Origin: a virus
DNA length: 20,824 nt
Direction: 5' to 3' (one strand)
Virus record (IMG/VR): IMGVR_UViG_3300020478_000086
Span: 1-20,824 of that record
Below, in pieces: positions 1-10,534 of the stretch. A program made the position numbers and the translations under genes. The stretch's first letter is position 1. Each line of letters opens with the position of its first letter. The notes under the pieces are model-generated. The model did not search any database. It had not been told where the DNA came from and saw only the letters and a list, made by a program, of their open reading frames with translations.

Positions 1-3000
1 CTGGAATTTGAACGTTATATCCATTTTCAAACATTGCACTACCACCAATACCAGATGTTGTGGCAGCCATAACAATATCTTTTGTACCTGTTGTATGAGA
101 TGTAGTTGCAATACCAATCTTAGATCCTCCTTGAGTATCAAGAAGAACTGCTTGGCCAGTTTGGAAATCATGATTCTGGATACTAATAATATTAAGATTC
201 AGATCAACAACTGCAGCATCAGCAGAATTATACTGTTTCTTAAATGCAGGTACACCGCCAGAAGTTAATTGGAACTGTTTACTTCCAACTAATGTTCCAG
301 TTCTATCATGAGAACCATTAAATCCACTAGAAATATCATCCAAATTCAAGACCTTATTAGTCTTATTCATAACAAAACTCTTAATGGGTCTGCCTTCAGG
401 GAAGTAGACTCTCTGTACAGATCCATCTGGCAATGGATCATCTTCAGTAACCATTGCAAAATTATCTCTCTTACCCATATACACATCACTGTCAATATTC
501 AAAATAAGGTCAATTTTAATATCAGCAGGTCTAACCTTCATGTTGGTTGACTTAGCAATACCAACAGATACCAAATCCAATACTTCAGCATCCTTCTTAG
601 AATCACTTTCAACAATGAGATCAGAGAATTCTAGGAATCCAGATGGATGAACAATAGATTTTACAGCCTCTTTCCACCTATTGTGTGGTAACTTACTCTT
701 AATTGAATATGAGAACTTCTGATAATAGAAGTTATCGGATAATCTTTGACTGAAATCATTAAGAATACCGACATTCATATCATTCTTGGAAACTTTATCT
801 CTAGTAACTCCAAGAGTCGTATCAACACTAAATCTGTTTACATCTCTTACATTTCCATATAACTTAGAAACTTGACCATATAGAGTATCTCCAGGCAACA
901 ATTTACCAATAGTATCTCTAAGTCTAAGTTGACCAATGTTGCCATTCCAACCATTTTCCGAAACATACCCTTCAAATCTTGTAGATGTTACCTTTTCACC
1001 AGAAACATACTTAGCATCATCAATGATTGTCATTTGGAACTTAGCCATGTCATTGTAATTGACAATGGAACCCAAAGTGAAATCATCATTATAGGCACCT
1101 AAAGTAACAGTAGAAATGCCAGGAGCATCACCCATATTGAAAGTTACTGTTGCATTATCAGTGCTCACACCTGTTACAGTGTAAAATGTATAATCATAAT
1201 CTGCAGAATTGAAGTTACCTTCTCCATTCGTTAAAGATAGTGGTGTTAATCTACATCCTTCAACAAATACTTTATCTCCTACTGCAAAAGGTAACTTAGT
1301 TTCAGTGGATGCAAATCCAGTTTTTACTGGTATATTAAACTGTGCATCTAATAATAATTCAGCAGTAACGTATGTACCTGAATGAGTAATCGCATCAATA
1401 TCATATCCATTGGAGTTATTGGTTGTGATTATGCTTAGTGGTTCTTTAAATTCATAGGCATTATTAACAACTTCCACATAATCAACAGATCCACCCACTA
1501 CATGTGCAGCGATCTTTACGTTATCGTTACCACGAACACGAAGTTGAGGTGGTTGATTATATCTTGTACCTCCATCTATAACTTTAATCTGATCTATTCT
1601 AGCAATACCACTTATATCAACAATGGCAGGAACACTCAAGAATGGTAAAAGTGTAGGATCTGTAGGATAATCAAATCCATCTTTTATCCTTTCAATTGTG
1701 TCAATTTGTCCAATTTCGGGAGAAGATACTTTTACAATAGCATCCTTACCTTGAGTACTAGCAAAACCAATTACTTTAGGTAGAACAGTATATCCCTTGC
1801 CTGGGAAATTAATTTTAGTTTGAGAAACAGGCCCTCTAGCAGTAGGTGAAGTTGTACTATATGTGATAGTACTTACACCAGTTCTAGAAACATATTTCTG
1901 AGAATCTAGAGGTTTGTCAATTAAGTTAAATGTAAAATCAGTATCATTACTTCTTATAACATTGTGCTTATTCTTTATAACTATATTTCTGAATGTTATG
2001 TTATTTCTCCCAGTGACATCTTCATCAGATGATCCATATGTCTTTCTTGCATCTGAAGGAACAACAGGAGTCAAATCATAGAATGTTTTAGTTGGCCATG
2101 GAATATCTGTTCTAATAACTACAGTGGCATCAACATTTCCACTCACACCATTTCTTGTAATATTAAATCCACCAGAAGTTGAACCATAAACATCAAGTCT
2201 TGAATTAAATGTAATATCTTCAAAGAAATCTAGTCTCATATCCAAGAGAGTTGGATCAGAAACATCAAAGGTAATTGTATTTCCGTTTGTAAAAGTTAAA
2301 GGTGGATTGATCTTAGCAATAAAACTCTGATTACCTGCTTGAGATGCACTTACTGTTGTTATTGCTACAGGGTTGGAATTTTCAACATCAGACTTATATT
2401 TACAAAGTTTTATAGACTCAGTATCTTCCCTAAGAATGAAATAAGTTTCATTATTTGTTAATCCAGTAAGAGTATTTCCACCATCATAATAAACTACCTT
2501 ATCCCCACTCTGTAGGTCATCATCAGCAATGTTTATTTGAGTTAAATCTGGAGAGAAATCAGTAACAGCAAATCCTACTTTCTTTGTAGTTACTTTTGCA
2601 ATAACAGGATCATATCTAAAGGCAACTGACTCAGCAGACTTAGGTAATGCATCTAAAGTAATTTCATCACCAGTTAAAAGTCCATGAGCAGTTGAACATC
2701 CAACCGCTCCATAAAATCTTTCTACTTTTGTAGTTACTTTAGGATACTTGGTTGTTAATGAATGTGCAAACCCAGAATTAGAAGCAGGAGTATAGAACCA
2801 TATTGCATCAGAGGCAGATGGGAACCCAACAGTAGATAATCCAATATAATCTGGATCAAAGTTAATTGCCCAAACATCTCCATCAGGAAGAACCGCAGTA
2901 CCTACACCAGAAGTTGCACCAGCACTAGTCTTTGCCCAAACAATAGAAGTTCCACCAATACCCATATTGTAAGTTAAGTTTTGCCCAGTAAAGAATGTAT

Positions 3001-6000
3001 GACCTTTAATGTATATTCTTTGCTCAGGTACAAACCTATTTTCTACAGTTTGTACAGCAGAAGTACTTAAACCAGTAAGAGTTATATCATAATGTGTTCC
3101 TGTTGAACCAACACCGACTGTTTCTTGTGGGTTAAAGAAGGTTTGATAATTCTCGAAAGTAAACTGAGTTACTGTTGAAGCTCCAAGTGGGAATGAAAAT
3201 TCCTTTGGTTTTAATATAACATTGTTAATTCCAGCTGCATGTGTCATTGCAGCACCAACATAATCCTCTCTGTTTACAAATAACCTAGAGAATTGAACAT
3301 CAACATTAGTAACTAAGAATGTTTCTGTACCTATACCGATATGGTCACTTGGTTTAAAACCTCTTGTATCTGTTACATATATGTGGGTTGAAACCCCAGT
3401 TGTGGCAACGTTATTCAAGAATGTTGTTAATCCAACAGTTCTACCAATAACAGTAACCTTTTGTGGCCCATTAAATTCCGTAAATTGAGAAGTATCGATA
3501 CCACTTAGAACAATAGTTTCGCCACTTGCTATCTCATGTGGAATAGTCGTTATACCAACAATTAAGCCTTTTTCTTTTCTTAATTCAGTGCCTGGGAATG
3601 TAGTAATACCAATCTCAACAGTTTCGACTCCTTTACCAAGAATTTCACTTACAACAATACTTGCACCAGTTCCATCAGTGCCTCTATTATCTAATGTAAG
3701 GGAATCATCTACTTTATAACCATCACCTCTTGCAAAAACAGTTACAGAAGTTATCCCAGCACTCTTTGTTTTCTTAACCTCAAATTCCTGTTTTAGGGCA
3801 TCCTTGACATCATCAATTAACTCATAATCAGAATTACCATATGTTAGATAATATGGTGATATATTTCTAGTAAGTTGTCTAGAAGCAACATCAATATCTT
3901 GGTTAAAGAAGGTAACAAAGTTTTCCTCTACTGGAGTATCTTTAAAAGCACCACCAATCATGTATGGGAATTTAGGTTTAGCAACACCACTAGAATCAAC
4001 ATCAACACTGTAGAAGTATGCATAAGTTCCATCTGGGAACTGTGGTGTAACACAATACCTTCCACCATGTTCATCTAAGTCGCCAGAGTTGTCAAAAAGA
4101 TAATCATTGACAAAGTATCCAAATGCAAAGCCAGGAGGTCTTAAACCCGATTTAAGACTAGTATCAAGGATATAACCACTACTCAATCTAATAACAGCAC
4201 CACCAACTGCGTTCTGGTATCCATAAGGGCCATAGATTGGATTACCATCATAAGCAAAACCCAATACTGGTGAATGGAAAGCATTAGGTGTTTCTAAGTT
4301 ACCCGAATCAATATTATCTCCAAGTTGATACCTCAACTTCTGTGGAGGGTACATTCCTATTGTTTGTAGTTGATATTCAGGGTTTGTACTTGGTTTAGTT
4401 AAAATAGAGTCTTCTACACTGATTATATTTTCATTCTTTTGAACTTGATTAATTTTCCATTCTCTAATATTAGCAATAAACTTGGCAGATTTACCTCTGT
4501 TTTGTAAATCTAAAGTAGTATTACTAGAAGCATATCCAACGCCACCATCAAGTACTTGAACTCCTACTATCTTATTACCATTAATAACAGGTCTAATATC
4601 AGCAAAATCTCCTGTTGGACTGTAAATGATAATATCAGAGTCTTCCCTATATCCTTGACCAGAAGCAAGAATCTGAACATCTACAATAGAACCATCAATA
4701 ATGATTGGTTTCAATAATGCTTGATATACAACGGTTGATATACCAACATCAGGTCTTCTTTGAAAGTCCATGATATTAGTACAACCATAACCAACTCCAC
4801 CTTCTTCCAAATATACACTCTCAATAGATCCAAGAACTAAAGGAGAAATATCTGGTTTAATTACAGTCGTACTACCAATGGCAGATAAACTTTCTACCTT
4901 TACCACTATAGGAGGGTATTTTATAGTATGTTTACCAGTGCCCAGCCCACGAATTATAGCGCTTTTATTTTTGTCATAATTCGTAAAGTCTCTCTGTGTT
5001 GAAACACCAACATCACATAGTCTGAACCTATTTGAGTCAATTTTCTTAACAGCATATTGTGTAGTAGTCGAAAGACCATTGGCGACAGTACCATCTGTAG
5101 AATACTCGACAATTTCACCACTATTAAATCTATGATTATATGCAAGGATGTAATCATCAGATGTACTGATACCTGATTGAACATCACCGTTAGTTGGTCG
5201 TGCCTGAATAATAACCTTCTTATTTGAATAACCAGAACCTTGTTCTTTAACGTAAATTTTGGTTATAGTGTTTTTAGCATTAACTGAGGTGAATTTATGG
5301 AAACCAAAACTGATATTTCCCAAATTAACCGTATTAATTCCAATTTTAGCATCTTCTGGAGTATTGTATAACTTAATTCTCTTCTCATTCTCTACTCCAA
5401 CGAAATAAGTAGATCCACTAACAACATTGACTATAGGTGTATTACCTCTAGCGTCATAAACAACACCTTCACCAACTTCAAAGTTATGTCTAGTCTCAAA
5501 TGTGACGGATTCATCTGTAGTATTAACTGATGTACCATCTGCCTTGAAATTAGCTACAATTCTACCTCTTACAAGGTTAGATTCCAAAACAGCACCAGTT
5601 CCATTACCACCTTCTACAGTAATCTTTGGTTTTTCTTGATATCCAATGCCAGGAGTAACTAATTTTACTTCTCTGAATGATCCAGAAATATTAGCATGCC
5701 CAACAGCACCAGATCCTTGTTGATCATTAATGACCAAAGGTGGGCCTGTTATAACATCATAACCTTGGCCTGGATTTGTTACTTTAACACTAGTAATATC
5801 ACCGTGGAAGATCTGTTCATCAAAAACGGTGGGCGGAAACAGTTCAACACCATTTGCCATCAATCCTATAGCTCTATTATTAACTTCTCTCTTATTTGGA
5901 TCATCAAATAATGTTTTTTCCTTTATGAATGGATACTTTCTAAGAATCTTTTGATTCTTTAGTGTTTTGTTTTCCCACCCAGACTTATAGATGTATTGAC

Positions 6001-8002
6001 CAGTTGTATTTGTTTTTAAAGCAATGTACTTTTTAGCAAATACATCAGAACCACTGAATGAAAGATAAAATTCACTTTGGTTGACGCTAGTTACAAAGTA
6101 GATACCAGTAGAAATTCCACTATTAGTAGTGTTATCCCAATAGATTTTATCTCCAGTTACATAATTGTGGTTTAAAGGGGTATTGGCAAGGGGGTCGGAT
6201 GATTTTATAGTATATGTATAGCCACCACCCAATAAAGGCGTGCCAAACCCGTCTGTGACCTCTACAGAACTACTTTTAACCCATACTTTATTGTCAGTTG
6301 CAAAAACTGGGTAGTTTGGTAGACCAGATGAGGCTACATAAAAATATTTCTCTTCCTTATCGAGATAACTGTTTTGAATACCAACAGGGAAGGTATCTAC
6401 TCCAGCAAAGTAATTAGAATTATGAGATGCCTTAGTAACTGTCTTTGTAATGACACTTGGATTAACAGGAACTGTACCAGTTGTCTGAACAACGATAGTA
6501 TTTGAATATATTTGTGCTACATTGGTTGATGAATACTCAATTTGTTTAATGATAATATCTACATCATCTCCAACGTCATTTTTTAACTTAAGAATTTCAT
6601 CAATATAGAAAACACAAGAGTCATATAGGTTAATTCTATAAGTATTAACGTTTACTTGATTAATAGTCGCAATACTGTGACTAGAAGGTACATTATAGAT
6701 CCAGTTATTGAATTTGGGACTTTCTCCCATATCCTTACCGAATGAAAGCAACTTAAGACTATCGCCAAGTTGCATATTTGTAGATTTAGACGAATCTACC
6801 TGATCAATAACATTTACCAGTCTAAAATCAAGTCTAGATGTCTGACCATACCCAGCATAGGCATATGCAAGTTTATTTTCAAGTATATCTGCACCAAAAA
6901 CCAAAGAAGTAGTAATACCACTTACTCCTAAGAATTGGTTTATAGTTTTATCGGTATATCTTAAGTTCAGGAAGTTAGCACCTTCTCTTGGTTTTACCAA
7001 TAGAGTACCACTCTGTCCAAATCCAACTGTAGAGTCTACAACAAGAGTATCAGATTGAGCATCAGTCAGTTCCAATGCCTTTGTTTTACCAGGCACTTGG
7101 AAGTTACCATCAAATGATGTAGAGTCTAGAGATATCTCGTAGAAATCAGTTTGATTTATTGGTCTATACTCAACATTGTAAATTGAAGCACTGACCGTTC
7201 CAATACCAGTAATATTTTGATATAAGAAGTTACCGACAGTTTCTAATGGTTGCCCACCAAACAAGTTTTCTACAAGGACATGTTTAGTCTTGAAATATAC
7301 GTTATCAGAAGCAACTAATGTTTTATCAATTGGTTTGATAAGTTCAATTTCTTCACCATAAAGAAGTTTGAATAGAATCTGATACGATGCATCAGTTCCC
7401 TTAGACATGTAGAAGTCTTTTGCCCTTGTTAGGACATTTGTAACCGATGTTCCACTTATAAACGATCTATTCTCAAAGCCAGGAAGAAATTCTGTCTTGA
7501 ACTTGGTAAAGAAACTCTGTAAGAAAAGGTTACTTAAATTAGTAACTACTGATCCAGTAACATGAGAAGCTGCATTTGTTTGTGCAAAATTTAAGAATTC
7601 TGCAGCATCCTCTTTAGATATTTGATCTATTCCACTAAATCCTCTTGCACAACCATCAAATGTTGTAGCAGTTTTCGATGTATATGTAATTACTTCATTA
7701 TCAATCTTTAGTAGACCATAACTATCAGGCCAACCAGTAGTTGATGTTACTTCAATAGTAGAATCACCAGCAAAACATCCTAAAGTTAGTGTTGTTGACG
7801 GTACTAACGTTTCTGCATTAAAGGCACCAATTTTTCTATACTCTGGCAAATTGTTTGCCAAATCGACTACACCAGATTGATGTTCTTGGGATTCGTAATA
7901 TTGGTTTAAGAAACTCTTGAATAGAGGTGATTCTTGGTTTAAAAACTCAGGAATCTGCGACTCTATTACATGAGAGACTTTTACTCTTTTGATATCCGTC
8001 AT
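1..8002 (-). CDS. giant virion structural protein with YHYH-type motif (partial, C-terminus off window)
   Basis: The frame starting at ATG 8002, directly after the gp6 stop, stays open to the left edge, giving at least 2667 codons beginning MTDIKRVKVSHVIESQIPEF. Around residues 190-225 lies a segment (KDFYMSKGT, ILFKLLYGEE) that I recall from large cyanophage structural proteins. Residues 1250-1261 read AYDGNPIYGPYG, the signature of the YHYH domain. From about residue 740 to 2150 a GxGY motif returns at least nine times (PGQGYD, PGIGYQ, QGSGYS, GGVGYG, SGQGYR, GGVGYA, RGDGYK, PGKGYT, GGTRYN), often with a GxGA half. A second module (HNYVTGDKIYWD, RHNFEVGEGVVYD, NHRFNSGEIVEY, NHDFQTGQAV) appears at about residues 610, 837, 954 and 2610. 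These repeats suggest a long beta-rich fibre or baseplate protein. Position after gp25 and gp6 in a T4-like late operon supports a baseplate or tail role; the exact role is inferred. Confidence 0.85.
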   Translation of the reverse strand, partial: MTDIKRVKVSHVIESQIPEFLNQESPLFKSFLNQYYESQEHQSGVVDLANNLPEYRKIGAFNAETLVPSTTLTLGCFAGDSTIEVTSTTGWPDSYGLLKIDNEVITYTSKTATTFDGCARGFSGIDQISKEDAAEFLNFAQTNAASHVTGSVVTNLSNLFLQSFFTKFKTEFLPGFENRSFISGTSVTNVLTRAKDFYMSKGTDASYQILFKLLYGEEIELIKPIDKTLVASDNVYFKTKHVLVENLFGGQPLETVGNFLYQNITGIGTVSASIYNVEYRPINQTDFYEISLDSTSFDGNFQVPGKTKALELTDAQSDTLVVDSTVGFGQSGTLLVKPREGANFLNLRYTDKTINQFLGVSGITTSLVFGADILENKLAYAYAGYGQTSRLDFRLVNVIDQVDSSKSTNMQLGDSLKLLSFGKDMGESPKFNNWIYNVPSSHSIATINQVNVNTYRINLYDSCVFYIDEILKLKNDVGDDVDIIIKQIEYSSTNVAQIYSNTIVVQTTGTVPVNPSVITKTVTKASHNSNYFAGVDTFPVGIQNSYLDKEEKYFYVASSGLPNYPVFATDNKVWVKSSSVEVTDGFGTPLLGGGYTYTIKSSDPLANTPLNHNYVTGDKIYWDNTTNSGISTGIYFVTSVNQSEFYLSFSGSDVFAKKYIALKTNTTGQYIYKSGWENKTLKNQKILRKYPFIKEKTLFDDPNKREVNNRAIGLMANGVELFPPTVFDEQIFHGDITSVKVTNPGQGYDVITGPPLVINDQQGSGAVGHANISGSFREVKLVTPGIGYQEKPKITVEGGNGTGAVLESNLVRGRIVANFKADGTSVNTTDESVTFETRHNFEVGEGVVYDARGNTPIVNVVSGSTYFVGVENEKRIKLYNTPEDAKIGINTVNLGNISFGFHKFTSVNAKNTITKIYVKEQGSGYSNKKVIIQARPTNGDVQSGISTSDDYILAYNHRFNSGEIVEYSTDGTVANGLSTTTQYAVKKIDSNRFRLCDVGVSTQRDFTNYDKNKSAIIRGLGTGKHTIKYPPIVVKVESLSAIGSTTVIKPDISPLVLGSIESVYLEEGGVGYGCTNIMDFQRRPDVGISTVVYQALLKPIIIDGSIVDVQILASGQGYREDSDIIIYSPTGDFADIRPVINGNKIVGVQVLDGGVGYASSNTTLDLQNRGKSAKFIANIREWKINQVQKNENIISVEDSILTKPSTNPEYQLQTIGMYPPQKLRYQLGDNIDSGNLETPNAFHSPVLGFAYDGNPIYGPYGYQNAVGGAVIRLSSGYILDTSLKSGLRPPGFAFGYFVNDYLFDNSGDLDEHGGRYCVTPQFPDGTYAYFYSVDVDSSGVAKPKFPYMIGGAFKDTPVEENFVTFFNQDIDVASRQLTRNISPYYLTYGNSDYELIDDVKDALKQEFEVKKTKSAGITSVTVFARGDGYKVDDSLTLDNRGTDGTGASIVVSEILGKGVETVEIGITTFPGTELRKEKGLIVGITTIPHEIASGETIVLSGIDTSQFTEFNGPQKVTVIGRTVGLTTFLNNVATTGVSTHIYVTDTRGFKPSDHIGIGTETFLVTNVDVQFSRLFVNREDYVGAAMTHAAGINNVILKPKEFSFPLGASTVTQFTFENYQTFFNPQETVGVGSTGTHYDITLTGLSTSAVQTVENRFVPEQRIYIKGHTFFTGQNLTYNMGIGGTSIVWAKTSAGATSGVGTAVLPDGDVWAINFDPDYIGLSTVGFPSASDAIWFYTPASNSGFAHSLTTKYPKVTTKVERFYGAVGCSTAHGLLTGDEITLDALPKSAESVAFRYDPVIAKVTTKKVGFAVTDFSPDLTQINIADDDLQSGDKVVYYDGGNTLTGLTNNETYFILREDTESIKLCKYKSDVENSNPVAITTVSASQAGNQSFIAKINPPLTFTNGNTITFDVSDPTLLDMRLDFFEDITFNSRLDVYGSTSGGFNITRNGVSGNVDATVVIRTDIPWPTKTFYDLTPVVPSDARKTYGSSDEDVTGRNNITFRNIVIKNKHNVIRSNDTDFTFNLIDKPLDSQKYVSRTGVSTITYSTTSPTARGPVSQTKINFPGKGYTVLPKVIGFASTQGKDAIVKVSSPEIGQIDTIERIKDGFDYPTDPTLLPFLSVPAIVDISGIARIDQIKVIDGGTRYNQPPQLRVRGNDNVKIAAHVVGGSVDYVEVVNNAYEFKEPLSIITTNNSNGYDIDAITHSGTYVTAELLLDAQFNIPVKTGFASTETKLPFAVGDKVFVEGCRLTPLSLTNGEGNFNSADYDYTFYTVTGVSTDNATVTFNMGDAPGISTVTLGAYNDDFTLGSIVNYNDMAKFQMTIIDDAKYVSGEKVTSTRFEGYVSENGWNGNIGQLRLRDTIGKLLPGDTLYGQVSKLYGNVRDVNRFSVDTTLGVTRDKVSKNDMNVGILNDFSQRLSDNFYYQKFSYSIKSKLPHNRWKEAVKSIVHPSGFLEFSDLIVESDSKKDAEVLDLVSVGIAKSTNMKVRPADIKIDLILNIDSDVYMGKRDNFAMVTEDDPLPDGSVQRVYFPEGRPIKSFVMNKTNKVLNLDDISSGFNGSHDRTGTLVGSKQFQLTSGGVPAFKKQYNSADAAVVDLNLNIISIQNHDFQTGQAVLLDTQGGSKIGIATTSHTTGTKDIVMAATTSGIGGSAMFENGYNVQIP

Positions 8003-9877
8003 TTATCGTGTATAGATTGTTTCGCTAGCATAGCTAGAGGTTTTGACGTATGATGTAGCAGATGTATTTTCACCAGAAGAAACAACGTCTGGTAACGCCT
8101 TAACAGTACTGTTTGAAACGTCTAATTGTAAATACAAATCTTTTAAAGCGATAACATCATTAGATTCGGGAATAGTTTCGATTTCAATAACCCCGCTTGA
8201 TAATGAAGTACCTGTTATATTTACCACATCTAAAATAAGCTCTCCGTGAGTGTAATCAATTGTACCAGCATCATTTTTAACAACCAATGGAAGGTTATTA
8301 ACTAATTTGAAGAATACAATCTTTCCTACGGTTGTTCCCTCTGTAGGAACATCGCCAAGATAAAGAGTTCCATCAATACCATTTACGGTAAATCCAGATG
8401 AACGTACTCCATATCCCCCACACTGTTGATAGAAACCATTACCATAGCAAAGTTCATAAGTTGCGAAAGTATTGAGTTCAGGCGTTATATCCCTTCTCAT
8501 CTTAACCCTTGTGATGTTAGATGTAACACCCCTTGCAGAGTCATCTATCAATCCAACAACTTTACTATACTTGAATCTACCACCAAAATCATTAATATCT
8601 GATGATGAGGCGTAAGTTGTTAAAGTCTTTGTTACTGCACTAAGCAATTCAGTAGCATCTGAAGTTGCGTTAGTGTTATAATACACAGCAGTATCAACTT
8701 CAACATAAAGATACTTAAGATCAATGATTTCTGGTTTAATTCCAGCAATAGAATACTGTTTTAACTGCCTAGAAATGTCATCCTTAGTAATTTGCGATAA
8801 GAATGAACCATTTTTAGGTTTTACTGAGATAAAGACCTTCCCATACTCAGGAGGATCGAGTTCTTCCCCACCGTAAGCGGTCACAGACTCAACGTTAGGG
8901 TATACGAATGGAATTATCCCTGTATAATCATTGGCGGTCACGGCACGGTACTGTGACGAGTATATACGAGGTGCAAGATATTTAATAGTACTTACATCTT
9001 CAATATTATCGCCTTGTTCTGATTTTTGAGTTGTTGTTAGGAGTGAAATACCACCAGTGATTGTACTATTAGTATCATCCTTCAAAATTCCCACAAATGA
9101 GAAGTTTCTAGCGTTATTTCCTAATGCTCCGTTAGTTACAATGTAGGTAACTTCAATAATTGCTCCAGCAGGCGGTTTTTTACCAATAATTCCGTCTCCA
9201 AAGAGGATTTCATACTGCTCATCTTCAATTTCTTGGATTAAGAACAGTTTGGAAGTAGAATCTACTCTTAAAATGTTGTTATATAACTCATAAATCTCAT
9301 TTGTGGTGGATTTTACCGTAACACGAATGGAAGTGGTGTCAATATTCGCATTTGGTAAAATAAAACGTTGATTTGGTTGAGAATAGTCAATTTGGAAGGA
9401 TTTTGTAAGGTAAACACCCTCATAAATCGTCAAATTGGAGAAATTAGCAATATTATTCTCACCAGTTGTAGCAACGAAGTCATCTGGAATGGAAAATATG
9501 TATGCACTACCTTGTTGAGTACCTAATGCTACCTGTCCCGCCTTTAAAGTTACAATTTTTGTGTCATTTGTTCCCAAATCTACGCTGAAATTAACCACAG
9601 CTTGTGCAGATCGAGATGATCTAGGTACATAACCAATATTTCTTGCTAGTGATACCACATTTTCACGCAAAGTAGCACTATCAAGGAAACATTCATTAAC
9701 TGCCATGTTAGTATTGTAAGCAGTAATGTATGAGTTATATGCTAGAAGGTCAATTAACGTTGAAAAGTTAGACCCCTCAAAGTCGAAATCAGCGAAATCA
9801 CTATTAACACGCAGATAATCTTTAATTTGGGCCCTTAGATCAGCGAAATCTAGGTTTGTAAACTGGTTAAATGACAT
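8003..9877 (-). CDS. gp6: T4-like baseplate wedge subunit gp6
   Basis: This 624-aa protein is close to T4 gp6 in size (about 660 aa). The N-terminus (MSFNQFTNLDF) and the block at residues 34-85 (FEGSNFSTLIDLLAYN, then AVNECFLDSATLRENV and ARNIGYVP) are characteristic of cyanophage gp6 and related baseplate J/gp6 proteins. In T4, gp6 dimers form the inner iris of the baseplate wedge and bind gp25, gp53 and gp7; virion structural, with no enzymatic role expected. The start ATG overlaps the gp25 stop by 1 nt (TAATG) and the stop directly abuts the next ATG, so translation is probably coupled across gp25, gp6 and the giant protein. No frameshift or truncation was seen. Confidence 0.93.
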   Translation of the reverse strand: MSFNQFTNLDFADLRAQIKDYLRVNSDFADFDFEGSNFSTLIDLLAYNSYITAYNTNMAVNECFLDSATLRENVVSLARNIGYVPRSSRSAQAVVNFSVDLGTNDTKIVTLKAGQVALGTQQGSAYIFSIPDDFVATTGENNIANFSNLTIYEGVYLTKSFQIDYSQPNQRFILPNANIDTTSIRVTVKSTTNEIYELYNNILRVDSTSKLFLIQEIEDEQYEILFGDGIIGKKPPAGAIIEVTYIVTNGALGNNARNFSFVGILKDDTNSTITGGISLLTTTQKSEQGDNIEDVSTIKYLAPRIYSSQYRAVTANDYTGIIPFVYPNVESVTAYGGEELDPPEYGKVFISVKPKNGSFLSQITKDDISRQLKQYSIAGIKPEIIDLKYLYVEVDTAVYYNTNATSDATELLSAVTKTLTTYASSSDINDFGGRFKYSKVVGLIDDSARGVTSNITRVKMRRDITPELNTFATYELCYGNGFYQQCGGYGVRSSGFTVNGIDGTLYLGDVPTEGTTVGKIVFFKLVNNLPLVVKNDAGTIDYTHGELILDVVNITGTSLSSGVIEIETIPESNDVIALKDLYLQLDVSNSTVKALPDVVSSGENTSATSYVKTSSYASETIYTR

Positions 9878-10293
9878 TATATTCTAGTTGATTGAAGAAT
9901 AAATTCTATATTTTGCCTTGGGAATGGTAATCCCACAACGTCATACTTAATTACAACGGTCAATTCATTAGTATCTATTGGATATACGACAGATATATCC
10001 GTATTTTTTATTCTAGGTTCAAAGTTATCAAGTAAAAGTTGTATATCATCCTCAAGAACTAAAGCATTATCAGGATCTGCCTGTTCAAATAGAGAATCTT
10101 CAATTGAACTACCCAATAATGGGTTATAAAATCGTTCTCCAATTCTAGTTCGCACTAAATTAGTCACAGATCTTTTAATTGCAGACTCATTTGTAAACAC
10201 GCCAATGTCATCCGTCACAGGATGGCGGGTGAATGACAGACTAATATCTTTAAAAGCCTGACTTACCGTTAGCGTTTTGTTAACTTTCTGCAT
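9877..10293 (-). CDS. gp25: T4-like baseplate wedge subunit gp25 (GPW/gp25 family)
   Basis: The protein has 138 aa against 132 in T4 gp25. The order of blocks fits the GPW/gp25 family: an N-terminal segment with FKDISLSFTRHPVTDDIG, a central NLVRTRIGERFYNPLLGSS containing the family-typical RxGER.xxP..G pattern, and a C-terminal beta segment (ELTVVIKYDVVGLP). gp25 sits at the baseplate core, binds gp6 and helps nucleate the tail sheath; the old lysozyme label for this family is not supported as an activity here. The start overlaps the preceding small ORF by 14 nt, and the gene is followed by gp6 with a 1-nt overlap, the usual cyanophage order. Confidence 0.95.
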   Translation of the reverse strand: MQKVNKTLTVSQAFKDISLSFTRHPVTDDIGVFTNESAIKRSVTNLVRTRIGERFYNPLLGSSIEDSLFEQADPDNALVLEDDIQLLLDNFEPRIKNTDISVVYPIDTNELTVVIKYDVVGLPFPRQNIEFILQSTRI

Positions 10294-10438
10294 TTTCTGT
10301 CAACTTTTGCTTTCTTTTTGAGTCATGAAGGAAATCTCCTACAACTTCACGCAATAAATCATCAGATTCTTCGGGTTTGTCGAGTAAATCCTTTCTATTA
10401 GAGCTAATATAGTCAATTTTGATATGATCGTTATGCAT
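10280..10438 (-). CDS. small hypothetical protein upstream of gp25
   Basis: The 52-aa reading (MHNDHIKIDYISS..., ending LTENAES) is charged and soluble, with no recognised domain; the C-terminal half is rich in Asp/Glu then Lys/Arg. An upstream in-frame ATG at 10462 would add eight residues. I prefer 10438 because AAGGA lies immediately before it, although the spacing is very short, and because a late-promoter-like CTAAATAG at 10466-10473 would start RNA close to or inside the 10462 codon. The gene ends inside the gp25 start with a 14-nt overlap, suggesting coupled expression. No function is assigned. It is the first ORF after the terminator at 10478-10513. Confidence 0.6.
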   Translation of the reverse strand: MHNDHIKIDYISSNRKDLLDKPEESDDLLREVVGDFLHDSKRKQKLTENAES

Positions 10439-10465
10439 TTCCTTAGTAAAAAGGTATATCATAAT

Positions 10466-10473
10466 CTATTTAG
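10466..10473 (-). promoter_or_regulatory. candidate late promoter (CTAAATAG) for the gp25-gp6 operon
   Basis: On the minus strand CTAAATAG lies just downstream of the terminator and just upstream of the gp25 operon. It resembles the T4-like late element TATAAATA, and I recall CTAAATA-type cores being described for cyanophage late genes. The match is partial and the assignment rests mainly on position. Confidence 0.4.
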
Positions 10474-10477
10474 CGAC

Positions 10478-10513
10478 AAAAAAACACCTTTAGGCAAGGA
10501 ACCCAAAGGCGTT
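10478..10513 (-). terminator. Rho-independent terminator after the 51-aa gene
   Basis: On the minus strand AACGCCTTT (10513-10505) pairs with AAAGGTGTT (10491-10483), nine pairs including one G-U. The loop is 13 nt and a run of seven T follows at 10484-10478. It separates the 51-aa gene from the gp25 operon. Confidence 0.85.
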
Positions 10514-10534
10514 TGAATAATATTTGGTTTTTAT

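Noticed and set aside
8-5911. Several plus-strand ORFs of 67 to 86 aa, and a 77-aa minus-strand ORF at 4954-5187, in the first 6 kb
   Set aside because: They are all shadows within the giant minus-strand gene, whose frame is continuous and has convincing repeat motifs.
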